From assembly GCA_029979265.1 (NCBI GenBank), contig JAPOHW010000009.1:62001-126000 (forward strand): 64,000 bases of DNA, written 5' to 3'. The translations under genes were made by a program, and so were the position numbers. Of the stretch, positions 45,603 through 54,321 are shown in pieces. The notes under the pieces are model-generated. The model was not told the origin of the DNA, made no database searches, and was given only the letters and a program-made list of their open reading frames with translations. Source of the DNA: Actinomycetota bacterium (GTDB lineage: Bacteria > Actinomycetota > Acidimicrobiia > Acidimicrobiales > Aldehydirespiratoraceae). Position 1 is the stretch's first letter. Every line of letters starts with the position of its first letter.

Positions 45603-46381
45603 GACGATCGGACCGTCATCTCGCCCGATCGCCTGCGGCTCCAACCGAGTTCGGCCGAGATGCGCTCTGCTCGGTCGAGGACGACCGCAGCGATTCGGTC
45701 GGCATCGCCGTCGGCCGGATAGCGAAACGACGGGCCGTACACGTAGAGCGCGCCGAGGGCGCGGCCGGTGCCGTCGATGACCGCCGCCGAGCACGACGAC
45801 AATCCGTCGACATACTCACCGTGGCTCCACATCACGCTGCGTGCACGGGCGTCGTGAATGCGGACCCAGAGCTGATCGGGATCGGTGACGGTGTTGGCCG
45901 AACACCTAGTGAGATCGCCGGCGAGGTACCGCTCGACGTCGGCGTCGTCCCACGTCGCCATCACGACCGCCCCGGCGCCACCGGCATGCATCGGCACACG
46001 GGTGCCGGTCCAGTTCTCGGCCTGGATCGGCTTGGGGGCGTCGACCTGATCGACGGTGATCGTGTCGTCGCCGGACGCAATGGCGAGGCAGGCAGCCTCG
46101 TCCAGCAGTTCACTCAGTTCGACGAGGTGCGGATGGACAATCGCTTCGAGACTCGCGGTGGGTTCGGGCGCCGACACCATGGAATGAACAAGGGGTCCGA
46201 TGTGGTACCAGCCTGCGTTGTCGCGAACGATTGCTCCTGCGGACTCGAGGGTGCCGAGCAGTCGACCGGTCGTACTGGTCGCAAGATTCACTCGCTGCGA
46301 GAGGTCGACGAGGCCACCGGGCTCGCGACCGATCTCGGTCAGCAGCAGGAGTGCTCGATCGACGCTTTGCACCGTTCCCAT
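45599..46381 (-). CDS. IclR family transcriptional regulator
   Basis: The 260-residue regulator has an N-terminal winged helix-turn-helix (about residues 1-70; LVDLSQRVNLATSTTGRLLGTLESAG) and a C-terminal IclR effector-binding domain. It is the first gene of a six-gene minus-strand operon with mttB2, the Rieske, FAD, DddP-like and NTF2-like genes, with an ATGA overlap to mttB2. It most likely senses a catabolite of that pathway. Dyads resembling its site lie upstream of it and of the other methyl-transfer operon. Confidence 0.88.
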   Translation of the reverse strand: MGTVQSVDRALLLLTEIGREPGGLVDLSQRVNLATSTTGRLLGTLESAGAIVRDNAGWYHIGPLVHSMVSAPEPTASLEAIVHPHLVELSELLDEAACLAIASGDDTITVDQVDAPKPIQAENWTGTRVPMHAGGAGAVVMATWDDADVERYLAGDLTRCSANTVTDPDQLWVRIHDARARSVMWSHGEYVDGLSSCSAAVIDGTGRALGALYVYGPSFRYPADGDADRIAAVVLDRAERISAELGWSRRRSGEMTVRSS

Positions 46382-46405
46382 CCCGGCGTCGAGAATACCG
46401 CCCTA

Positions 46406-46441
46406 CGGGAATGATCTCAAGAAATTCCCGCAATGTGGGAA
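46406..46441. promoter_or_regulatory. Overlapping inverted repeats, candidate IclR autoregulatory operator
   Basis: CGGGAAT (46406-46412) is complementary to ATTCCCG (46424-46430), and TTCCC (46425-46429) is in turn complementary to GGGAA (46437-46441). The second dyad, TTCCCGCAATGTGGGAA, resembles the operator-like dyads at 22671-22707 but has a 7-base rather than a 5-base spacer. It lies 25-60 bases upstream of the IclR start. Confidence 0.45.
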
Positions 46442-46524
46442 AGCAGCGTTGCGATCGTGTCCGATCAGAACAGGCGATCAGAGGCGAGCGCCGCCCCCAC
46501 GGTCGACCTGAGACGCAGCTGAAC

Positions 46525-47085
46525 TCACTCGGCCTGCAAGACCCAGACGTCGAGGCCGAGGACATCAGTGGCCTCGCCGATCACCCGCCATCCACTGCGC
46601 TCGTACATGACGACATTGGCCGGGTTGGTGGTCTCCAGCACCGCCGGCACCCCGTCTGCTCGTGCTGCAGCCAACCCAGGCTCAGCGACGCGGCGGGCGA
46701 GTCCCTCGCCACGACGGGCGGGATGCGAGGCCAACATGCCGAGGTACCAGTGTGGTGCAGACGGAATCGCCCGTTCCACAGCCCCGTCATACACCGCAAG
46801 CCGGGCTGCGACGTCGGCAGGAAGGTCGGCAACGATCGGGAGGACATCGACCGACCCGATCGGCGGTGACCACAACGCCACTGCATCACCACCGGCTCCG
46901 AGCCACGCACCACCAACCGCAATTCGCCTTGTTGCACTCGCCTCCACGTAGACCCTTGCAAGATCGGCAAAGTCGGCACCGTTGCCGAAGAACGCACGAA
47001 ATGCCGGGTCCTGATCGAACGCTGCGACGACCGTGGCAACGATGCGCGGACGGTCCTCGGGGCAGGCGAGACGAACGTCGTTCAT
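46525..47085 (-). CDS. GNAT family N-acetyltransferase
   Basis: This 186-residue acetyltransferase has VRLACPEDRPRIVATVVAAFDQDP at the N-terminus and the acetyl-CoA-binding motif HPARRGEGLARRV (about residues 118-130), with ETTNPANVVMYERSGWRVI after it. The acceptor is unknown. ATG 47085 is divergent from the MBL-fold gene at 47110 by 24 bases. A longer upstream frame antisense to that gene is rejected. Confidence 0.82.
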   Translation of the reverse strand: MNDVRLACPEDRPRIVATVVAAFDQDPAFRAFFGNGADFADLARVYVEASATRRIAVGGAWLGAGGDAVALWSPPIGSVDVLPIVADLPADVAARLAVYDGAVERAIPSAPHWYLGMLASHPARRGEGLARRVAEPGLAAARADGVPAVLETTNPANVVMYERSGWRVIGEATDVLGLDVWVLQAE

Positions 47086-47109
47086 GGCCACAGAGTACGT
47101 TCTGCGCCC

Positions 47110-48030
47110 ATGGACACACCCCGTCAGGCCCCGTTCCATCTGTGCGAGGAGCCCGTGCAGCATTGGCGCATCGGGCCGGTCACGGTGGCCCGGGTCGTCG
47201 AGGGCATCACCGAGTTCTCGGCGCGGATGTTCCTCCCCGAACTCACCGAGGAACAGATCGACGCAGCCGGAGCATGGGCAGCTCCCTTCTTCACCGAAGA
47301 CAAGCGGCGCCTCCTCCTGTCGTGTCACAGCTTCCTGGTCAAGACGCCCGACACCACGATCGTGGTCGACACCTGTGTCGGCACGCACCAACCGCGATCG
47401 ATGCAGACCGATCCAACATTTCTCGACCGGCTCAGCGCCGTCATTCCTGGTGGCCGAGATGGCGTGGACGCCGTCGTCTGTACCCACCTGCACTTCGACC
47501 ACATCGGGTGCAATACGATCGAGGTCGACGGCGTTCTGCAACCGACGTTCCCGAACGCCCAGTACCTCGTCGCCGAACCAGAACTGGCAGCCACCCTCGC
47601 CGACGATCACATGGATGTCCTCGACGAGAGCATCCGGCCACTGCTCGACGCAGAGGTGCTCTACCCCGTGGCTCCCGACCATCGGATCGACCCATGGACC
47701 TGCCTGGTTCCCTCGCCGGGCCATTCTCCCGGCCACGTCTGCCTCTCGATCGAGACCGACACCGCCACTGCAGTGATCACCGGCGACGCAGTGCATTCGC
47801 CGCTGCAGTTCACGTACCCATCCGTCTCGGCCGAGATCGCCGACCACGACTCCGCCGAAGCAACGCGTACTCGGGAACGACTGGTCGCGCTACTCGCCGA
47901 CACCGACACCTTGGTGCTCGGTACCCACTTCCCGACACCGACGGCCGGCCATCTCCGAGGTGGCCCTCTCCCGTGGATCGAACCGGTCGAGGGACTCGAC
48001 CTCGTCGGCCCTCTCAGAGTTCCTCGATGA
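47110..48030 (+). CDS. MBL-fold metallo-hydrolase
   Basis: The 306-residue metallo-beta-lactamase-fold enzyme has the dinuclear metal motif THLHFDHIG (about residues 126-134), PGHSPGH (about 203-209), GDAVH and a C-terminal GTHFP His. The N-terminus (RIGPVTVARVVEG) resembles lactonase/arylsulfatase-like members. The substrate is open. Its 3' end overlaps the convergent LLM gene by 17 bases. Confidence 0.82.
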   Translation: MDTPRQAPFHLCEEPVQHWRIGPVTVARVVEGITEFSARMFLPELTEEQIDAAGAWAAPFFTEDKRRLLLSCHSFLVKTPDTTIVVDTCVGTHQPRSMQTDPTFLDRLSAVIPGGRDGVDAVVCTHLHFDHIGCNTIEVDGVLQPTFPNAQYLVAEPELAATLADDHMDVLDESIRPLLDAEVLYPVAPDHRIDPWTCLVPSPGHSPGHVCLSIETDTATAVITGDAVHSPLQFTYPSVSAEIADHDSAEATRTRERLVALLADTDTLVLGTHFPTPTAGHLRGGPLPWIEPVEGLDLVGPLRVPR

Positions 48031-49066
48031 GCGAACGAAGCTTCCGAAGGGTACCGACCGGGTCGGGCCCTGCGAACGAGACACTGAGATGCGTCACACC
48101 TGCATCCTTCCAGCGGGCCAGGCGTTCCCCCACGATCGACGCCGGGCCGACGAGGTGGGCTCGCTCGAGGTAGTCACGGGGCACCGCCGCAGCCGCCTCA
48201 GCCTTGTGGCCGTCGAGATAGAGATCCTGGATGCGCTTCGCGTCCGCCTCGAAGCCCATCTTGCATGCGATGTCGTTGTAGAAGTTCTTGGTGCGAGCAC
48301 CCATGCCGCCCCAGTAGAGGGCAGTGTTGTCTCGGTCGTGGTCGAGAACGGCATCGGCACCGTTACCCGCGTACTCGTCACCGATCGCAACCAGTGCGCC
48401 CTTCGAGATCTGGAGTGGACCCAGAGTCGCCGGACGATCGGCCATTCCTTTCGCCAGCGCATCACCCCAGATCTGCGGAATCGCGTCGGGTAGATAGCTC
48501 GTGGGCAACCACCCCTCGGCACAGCGGGCCGTCTCGGCGACAGCGCGCGGCATCAGTGACGCCCACCAGATCGGCACACTCGGCCGAGGCAGGTGATTGA
48601 TGATCTTCAGCGGTTTGCCGAGTCCGGTCCCGAGCCCATCGGGCAACGGCAGTTGCACCGTCTCCCCGTCGTACTCGAGTTTCTCTCGACGCATGGCCAT
48701 GCGAACGATGTCGATGTACTCGCTGATGCGCTTCACCGGCTTCTCGTAGGCAATGCCGTGAAAGCCTTCGACGACCTGCGGACCACTCGCCCCCAGCCCG
48801 AGAATGAACCGGCCGTCGCTGATCAGGTCGCACCCGGCCGCAGTCTGCGCGATCGCCGCTGCCGAGCGGGAATACACGTTGATGATTGCCGTACCGATCT
48901 CGACCCGTTCGGTTGCCGCGGCAAGGTAGCCGACCCGGCTCACCGCATCGACGCTGTAGGCCTCACTGACCCACACGACATCGAGGCCAGCCCGCTCCAG
49001 CTCGACGATTCGGTCGACGGACTCCCGGAACTGCTGGGCGTAGCGAATGCCAGTGCCGATCTTCAT
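48014..49066 (-). CDS. LLM class F420-dependent oxidoreductase
   Basis: This 350-residue luciferase-like TIM-barrel protein belongs to the F420-dependent LLM group abundant in actinobacteria: FRESVDRIVELERAGLDVVWVSEAY near the N-terminus, GRFILGLGASGPQVVEGFHG (about 86-105) and a C-terminal hydrophobic helix with FAGPDPVGTLRKL. It would transfer hydride between reduced F420 and an unknown carbonyl or acyl-type substrate. It precedes the SDR gene's product in the same strand group with lipid enzymes. Confidence 0.78.
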   Translation of the reverse strand: MKIGTGIRYAQQFRESVDRIVELERAGLDVVWVSEAYSVDAVSRVGYLAAATERVEIGTAIINVYSRSAAAIAQTAAGCDLISDGRFILGLGASGPQVVEGFHGIAYEKPVKRISEYIDIVRMAMRREKLEYDGETVQLPLPDGLGTGLGKPLKIINHLPRPSVPIWWASLMPRAVAETARCAEGWLPTSYLPDAIPQIWGDALAKGMADRPATLGPLQISKGALVAIGDEYAGNGADAVLDHDRDNTALYWGGMGARTKNFYNDIACKMGFEADAKRIQDLYLDGHKAEAAAAVPRDYLERAHLVGPASIVGERLARWKDAGVTHLSVSFAGPDPVGTLRKLRSLIEEL

Positions 49067-49078
49067 GACAGGCCGTTC

Positions 49079-49840
49079 CTACTTGGGCGCAAACCGCGTG
49101 CCGGCGTCGAGTCGGATGGTGTCGCCGTTGAGCATCGGGTTCTCGATGATCGCCACCGCCAGCCGACCGAATTCGTCAGGGACGCCGAGTCGCTTCGGAA
49201 ACGCTGCGTCTTTCGTCAACTGCGCGCCCCGCTCCTCGGTGACACCGGCGGTCAGCCCCGTGGCGAACAAGCTCGGCGCAATGGTCACGCACCGGATACC
49301 CATCGATCCCAAATCGCGTGCGATCGTCAGTGTCATCCCGGCAATGCCCGCCTTTGCAGCGGTGTACGAGACCTGGCCGATCTGCCCCTCGAATGCCGCG
49401 ATCGACGCCGTGTTGATGAGTAGCCCTCGTTCCCCCTCGGGATTCGGTTCGTTCGTGCTCATGTGCCAGGCACAGAGCCGGTTGGTGTTGAACGTTGCGA
49501 TCAGGTTCAGGTCGACGATGCGTCGAAAGTCGTCGAGCGGGTACGGCCCCTCACGACCCACGATGCGCCCCGCTTTCCCACCACCTGCAGTGTTGAGCGC
49601 AACATCGACGCCGCCCATGGCCTCGACCGCCTCCTCGATCACGACCTCGATGCCCTCGAAATCGAGCACATCACACGGGTGCCATGTACCCCCGAGCTCA
49701 GTCGCAACGTCCGCCCCCGCCGACTGCTCCCGATCGAGGATCGCAACGGTGCCGCCACCGGCGGCGATACGAGTGGCGGTCGACCGCGCGAACCCTGACG
49801 CGCCGCCGATGATGATCGCCCGAAGGCCCTCCAGCTGCAT
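49079..49840 (-). CDS. Short-chain dehydrogenase/reductase with atypical nucleotide-binding motif
   Basis: The 253-residue SDR has its first Gly-rich loop written as IGGASGFAR, so the usual TGxxxGxG is changed at the first Thr and the third Gly. NTAGGG and the catalytic Tyr/Lys pair in YTAAK are kept. The sequence is otherwise close to HSD17B10-like SDRs (compare the gene at 16805), ending NPMLNGDTIRLDAGTRF. It lies 10 bases downstream of the fused acyl-CoA dehydrogenase gene and likely acts on a 3-hydroxyacyl-CoA. Confidence 0.78.
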   Translation of the reverse strand: MQLEGLRAIIIGGASGFARSTATRIAAGGGTVAILDREQSAGADVATELGGTWHPCDVLDFEGIEVVIEEAVEAMGGVDVALNTAGGGKAGRIVGREGPYPLDDFRRIVDLNLIATFNTNRLCAWHMSTNEPNPEGERGLLINTASIAAFEGQIGQVSYTAAKAGIAGMTLTIARDLGSMGIRCVTIAPSLFATGLTAGVTEERGAQLTKDAAFPKRLGVPDEFGRLAVAIIENPMLNGDTIRLDAGTRFAPK

Positions 49841-49850
49841 GTCCTACCTC

Positions 49851-51986
49851 CTAGCTGAGATTCGGTTCGCGAGGAAGACCAAGGACCCGTTCTGCGATCT
49901 GGTTCCGCACGATCTCCGACGTACCACCTGCGATCGAACTCGAACGGGCCTGGAGTGCAAAGGTCGCAGGATCGCCTGCCCCGGCCGAGACCGTCGCCAT
50001 CGACTCGCCGACGAGCCGGGCAGCGACACGGGCGCGCTCCTGCCCGATGACCGATCCGAGCAGTTTGGTCACAGCACCCTCTGCCCCCGGCTCGCCACCT
50101 TCGACCGAACGAATCACCCGTCGAACGTTGATCAACGCAGCCGCGGCGTCGGCCGCGACGAGCGCACCGACCTCACGCCGCATCCCCGCATCGTCGGGAG
50201 CATGCTGCTGCAGCAGTGCGATCAAGTTCGGCTGGGGTCGAGCGCCGGACGAGGCACCGATCGAGACCCGCTCGTTGCCGAGGTTGGCGCGCGCTGCGGT
50301 CCAGCCACCGTTGACCGGTCCGACCACGTCGTCGTCGGGGACGAACACATCGTCGAAGAAGATCTCGTTGAAGTGTGCTTCGCCGGTGATCTGCTTCAAG
50401 GGCCGAACCTCGACACCCGGGGCGTCCATCTCGATCACCATCATCGAGATGCCCTGGTGTTTCGGCGCGTCGGGATCGGTACGGACCGTGGCGAAACCAT
50501 GGGTGGCCAGGTGGCCACCGGTTGTCCACACCTTCTGGCCAGTCACCTTCCAGCCGCCCTCGACCCTGACCCCGCGGGTCTTCACACCGGCAGCGTCGGA
50601 GCCCGCCTCCGGTTCGGAGTAGAGCTGACAGATGTCGATGTCGCCGTGAAGGCTCGGCCAGATCCATCGCTCGATCTGATCGTCGGTGCCATGGTTCAGG
50701 ATCGTGAGGGTGTTCCAACCACTGATACCCAGGTTGGGACGTGGGATTCCCTCGAACTCCTCGTCGATGACCAACTGCTCGATCGGCGACGCGCTGCGCC
50801 CGTACGGTGTCGGCCAGTGCGGCACCAAGAAACCGCTGTCGGCAATCGCCCGGCGGGCCGCCTTGCCGCGCAGCCCCCGGTAGGTCTCGATGAACGCTCG
50901 ACACTCCTCACGCAGCGCGTCGGTGTCACCCTCGACCTCGTAGCCGGTCTGGGCCCGGACCCCCGCTGCCGCCAACGTTGCGACGGCCGCCTTGGCTGTG
51001 CCGTCTCCCGCCAAGACCGCGTGACCGGCATGGGCCCGGCGCAGAAAGAAGTGGGCATCGTGTTCCCAGGTGAACCCGATGCCACCGAGGATCTGAATGT
51101 GCAGCTCGGCGCACTCGACCGCTGCCGGCAGGGCCAGTGATGCTGCGATCGCGGCACCGATATCGGCCTCGTCCGGGGTCAAACCGGGCCGAGCGGCACC
51201 CCATGCCGCAGCAACTGCCAGCTCGGAGGCGACCAGCATATTCGCCAGATGATGTTTGACCGCCTGGAACGAGCCGATGACCCGACCGAACTGCACGCGC
51301 TCTTTCGCATAGGTCGTTGCACGGTCGACGCACGCTCTCGCCGTCCCGGCAAGTTCGGCCGAACCGAGCACACGGGCGAGCCGACGGAGCTCGTTCGCCG
51401 CACCGGGAACGATCGTCGCCGGCGTCGCATCGAGCGTCACCGCAGCGACCCGCCGCGACGTGTCGAGGTTGTCCACTGCGGCAACCGAGACACCGACTGA
51501 TGCAGTGTCGATGACGGCGACATCGTTGCCGACCGGCACGACGAGAACACTGGCCAACTCCGCTCCGAGAACCAACCCGGCCGGGCCGGTGACGGTGTCG
51601 TCGACCACCTCGAGTTGACCGCCGAGGCCGAAACCGCCGATGACCTCACCGGACGCGAGCCCGGGAAGCAAGGAAGGGTCGGCACCGGTCGACGCCAGAA
51701 ACGACGAGACCACGACCGTCGAAAGCAACGGGCCCGGCGCGACGGCGTAACCCGATTCGAACAGAATCACCGCAAGCTCAGCGAGGTCGTAACCGGCACC
51801 ACCGACCTCTTCGGAAAGATGGAGCCCGAGCCAGCCGAGCTCAGCGATCTCGTTCCAGTGATCGGGCAGCCGATCGGTCGACGCACCGAGCGTGGCCCGA
51901 TGCGCTGCGCTCATGTCTCGAGTGGCGAGCAGATCACGGGCGACATCGGCGAGCGATCGATGATCGTCGGTGATGGCGTAACTCAT
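49851..51986 (-). CDS. Fused two-domain acyl-CoA dehydrogenase (FadE34-like)
   Basis: The 711-residue product contains two acyl-CoA dehydrogenase units in one chain: residues about 1-355 and about 365-711, the second with LYSEPEAGSDAAG and IAGGTSEIVRNQIAERVLGLP. The length equals what I recall for mycobacterial FadE34 (ChsE3), which oxidises steroid side-chain CoA thioesters and mimics an alpha2beta2 enzyme. ATG 51986 starts MSYAITDDH; upstream codons are spurious. Its neighbours, another ACAD and three SDR/LLM-type genes, support side-chain beta-oxidation. Confidence 0.82.
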   Translation of the reverse strand: MSYAITDDHRSLADVARDLLATRDMSAAHRATLGASTDRLPDHWNEIAELGWLGLHLSEEVGGAGYDLAELAVILFESGYAVAPGPLLSTVVVSSFLASTGADPSLLPGLASGEVIGGFGLGGQLEVVDDTVTGPAGLVLGAELASVLVVPVGNDVAVIDTASVGVSVAAVDNLDTSRRVAAVTLDATPATIVPGAANELRRLARVLGSAELAGTARACVDRATTYAKERVQFGRVIGSFQAVKHHLANMLVASELAVAAAWGAARPGLTPDEADIGAAIAASLALPAAVECAELHIQILGGIGFTWEHDAHFFLRRAHAGHAVLAGDGTAKAAVATLAAAGVRAQTGYEVEGDTDALREECRAFIETYRGLRGKAARRAIADSGFLVPHWPTPYGRSASPIEQLVIDEEFEGIPRPNLGISGWNTLTILNHGTDDQIERWIWPSLHGDIDICQLYSEPEAGSDAAGVKTRGVRVEGGWKVTGQKVWTTGGHLATHGFATVRTDPDAPKHQGISMMVIEMDAPGVEVRPLKQITGEAHFNEIFFDDVFVPDDDVVGPVNGGWTAARANLGNERVSIGASSGARPQPNLIALLQQHAPDDAGMRREVGALVAADAAAALINVRRVIRSVEGGEPGAEGAVTKLLGSVIGQERARVAARLVGESMATVSAGAGDPATFALQARSSSIAGGTSEIVRNQIAERVLGLPREPNLS

Positions 51987-52058
51987 GGACGCGATCCTCC
52001 CGCTGCCGTCGCAGAGACGCAAACCTGTCTGGCCGTCGGCGGGCGTCGAGCGAACGAC

Positions 52059-53300
52059 TCAGAGACGTCCGACCTCACGGAACGGCATCCCGCGGTCGGC
52101 AGCCGGTTCCTTTGGTAGGCCGAGGATGCTCTCGCCGATGATGTTGTGTTGAATCTCGTCGGTGCCGCCGGCGATGGACTGCGCCGGTGTCGAGACGAGG
52201 ATCTCCGCCACGATCTCGTGAACCGGGTCGTCCGAACGATCGAGCATGGCGGCAGCGCTGGCGATGCGACCGTGGAGTTCGTTGCAGCGCCGGGCCACTT
52301 CCGATGTCGCAAGTTTGCCGATCGATCCCTCTGACCCCGGTGGCCGTCCGAGCGCCTGGTTGGCCCGGGCTCGCTCGGCGGTCCAGGCTGCCGCCTTCTC
52401 GAAGGCCCACAGCCGCATCATGTCGTCACGCAGGACCGGGTCGTCGATCACCCCTCCGGCCCGAGCCCGCTCGACCAGCAGATCGGGGCGACCCATCCGC
52501 TGCGGGTACCACTCATAGGTCTTGTTGTACTCGGCGTACTCGAGACGGAACTCGTCGATCACCCGACCGCGGGCGTCGGCCCGCAGGGAGACCGCTCGCT
52601 CGCCGGCGTACCGGCGCTCGTGGGCGAGTGTTGCGCGGGCCACCACCCATCCCCCACCGATCTCGCCCACGACGTTCGCAGTCGGGATCTCGGCGTCGGT
52701 CATGAAGACCTCGTTGAACGAACTGCGATGGTTCATCTGCTCGATCGGCCTGACCTCCACCCCGGCCTGGCGCATGTCGAGGACGAAGTACGTGATGCCC
52801 TGATGCTTCACCACCTCCCAGTCGGTGCGAGCGACGAGGATCGCCAAGTCAGCGTGGTGCGCACTCGTGTTCCAGACCTTCTGACCGTTGACGACCCACG
52901 TATCGCCGTCGAGGGTGGCGGTCGCCTTGAGCCCGGCCAGATCCGAGCCTGCCCCCGGCTCCGAGAAGAGCTGGCACCAGGTGTGTTCACCGGTCAGCGC
53001 GGCCCCCAGAACGCGGCGCTTGAGGTCGTCCGACCCGTGCTCGTACAGCGTCGGTGCTGCAAGGCTCGCTCCGGCTCCGAGCGGCAGGGTGACACCTCCG
53101 GCCCGCCGGATCGCAGTGTGCGCGACCCGATCGACCCAGTGCGGCATGCCCTTCCCGAACCACTCGGTCGTCCACGACGGGACCGCCCACCCCGACTCGA
53201 GGAGACAGATCCGCCACTCGAGAAGCGAGAGGTCGGGGTCCCATGCACTGCGGAACCAGTCGAGAACCTCACCCTCGATGTCGACTTCGGTCAGTGGCAT
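52059..53300 (-). CDS. Acyl-CoA dehydrogenase
   Basis: The 413-residue flavoprotein has the ACAD pattern: LFSEPGAGSDLAGL (about 112-125), VNGQKVWNTSAHHAD, a middle beta-domain and the C-terminal SIAGGTDEIQHNIIGESILGLPKEP. It would form a trans-2-enoyl-CoA, passing electrons to ETF. It lies upstream of the fused ACAD in the same strand run and three bases after the HSD4-like SDR gene, so it may belong to the same side-chain degradation unit. Confidence 0.88.
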   Translation of the reverse strand: MPLTEVDIEGEVLDWFRSAWDPDLSLLEWRICLLESGWAVPSWTTEWFGKGMPHWVDRVAHTAIRRAGGVTLPLGAGASLAAPTLYEHGSDDLKRRVLGAALTGEHTWCQLFSEPGAGSDLAGLKATATLDGDTWVVNGQKVWNTSAHHADLAILVARTDWEVVKHQGITYFVLDMRQAGVEVRPIEQMNHRSSFNEVFMTDAEIPTANVVGEIGGGWVVARATLAHERRYAGERAVSLRADARGRVIDEFRLEYAEYNKTYEWYPQRMGRPDLLVERARAGGVIDDPVLRDDMMRLWAFEKAAAWTAERARANQALGRPPGSEGSIGKLATSEVARRCNELHGRIASAAAMLDRSDDPVHEIVAEILVSTPAQSIAGGTDEIQHNIIGESILGLPKEPAADRGMPFREVGRL

Positions 53301-53303
53301 CGA

Positions 53304-54242
53304 CTACTCGGCGCGCCGCGACTCGAGCCGGGTGCCGGTCACCACGACGTCTCGCGACAGCACATGGCCGGTCTCCCACGCACCGACGACACGATCGACC
53401 TCATCGATCTCCCACCGACCATCGGTGTCGGCGATGTCGGTCCGGGCCCATTCGAGGTAGCGAGCGATGCGATTCCCTGCCACCCAGTACACCTGCGCAG
53501 TCGCCGGACAGTCCGCCGTGCACAGCCAGGCGACGAGCGGGGAGATGTTCGCCGGATCCCACTGGTCGAACGAGCCGTCCTCGGGTTCGCCGATGCGTTC
53601 GCCGAGTCCCGGGGTCGAGAGTGTCATGCGCGTCCTCGCTCCGGGAGCGATCGCGTTGACACGAACGCCGTACCGGCCGAGTTCTTGGGCACCGATGATG
53701 GACAGCGTTGCGATCGCCGACTTTGCAGCGCCGTAATTCGACTGCCCGACATTGGAATGCAGACCCGACGTCGACGAGGTGTTGACGATCGAACCCCGCA
53801 CCTCTGCACCCGACTTCGCCTGCTCCCGCCAGTGGGCTGCGGCGTGCTTCATCATCAACCAGGTGCCCTTGAGGTGGACGTCGATGACCGTGTCCCACTC
53901 CTCCTCGCTCATCGACACCAACATCCGGTCACGCAAGATGCCGGCGTTGTTCACCACGGCATGAAGATCGCCATACGTCTCGATCGCCGCATCGACGATG
54001 CGCTTGGAGCTGTCCCACGCTGCCACCGAGTCGCCATTCGCAATCGCAGTACCGCCCATGGCCCTGATTTCATCGACCACCTGCTGTGCGGGCCCTGCAT
54101 CGCCTCCCGTGCCGTCCTGGGCGCCGCCGAGATCGTTGACGACGACCTTGGCGCCCTCCGCAGCCATCAGCAGAGCGTGCTCACGTCCCACCCCCCGCCC
54201 GGCTCCGGTGACGATCACGACCCGTCCGTCCAGCCGACCCAC
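53304..54242 (-). CDS. SDR, HSD17B4-type (3R)-hydroxyacyl-CoA dehydrogenase-like
   Basis: The 312-residue SDR has TGAGRGVGREHALLMAAEGAKVVVND at the N-terminus, the pattern of the dehydrogenase part of peroxisomal MFE-2/HSD17B4 and of mycobacterial Hsd4A, with NNAG, and Tyr/Lys in YGAAK (about 170-174). A C-terminal extension of about 60 residues lies beyond the SDR core. GTG 54242 is chosen for its upstream AGGGGG; a longer frame is unsupported. It likely oxidises a side-chain 3-hydroxyacyl-CoA. Confidence 0.8.
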   Translation of the reverse strand: MGRLDGRVVIVTGAGRGVGREHALLMAAEGAKVVVNDLGGAQDGTGGDAGPAQQVVDEIRAMGGTAIANGDSVAAWDSSKRIVDAAIETYGDLHAVVNNAGILRDRMLVSMSEEEWDTVIDVHLKGTWLMMKHAAAHWREQAKSGAEVRGSIVNTSSTSGLHSNVGQSNYGAAKSAIATLSIIGAQELGRYGVRVNAIAPGARTRMTLSTPGLGERIGEPEDGSFDQWDPANISPLVAWLCTADCPATAQVYWVAGNRIARYLEWARTDIADTDGRWEIDEVDRVVGAWETGHVLSRDVVVTGTRLESRRAE

Positions 54243-54321
54243 AGCAGACCCCCTTGTCCGGCCTTCGATCTTGTTGCCTCGATTCAACCCGACCGGTGAC
54301 CATGCCGCCAGCCCGGTGGAG

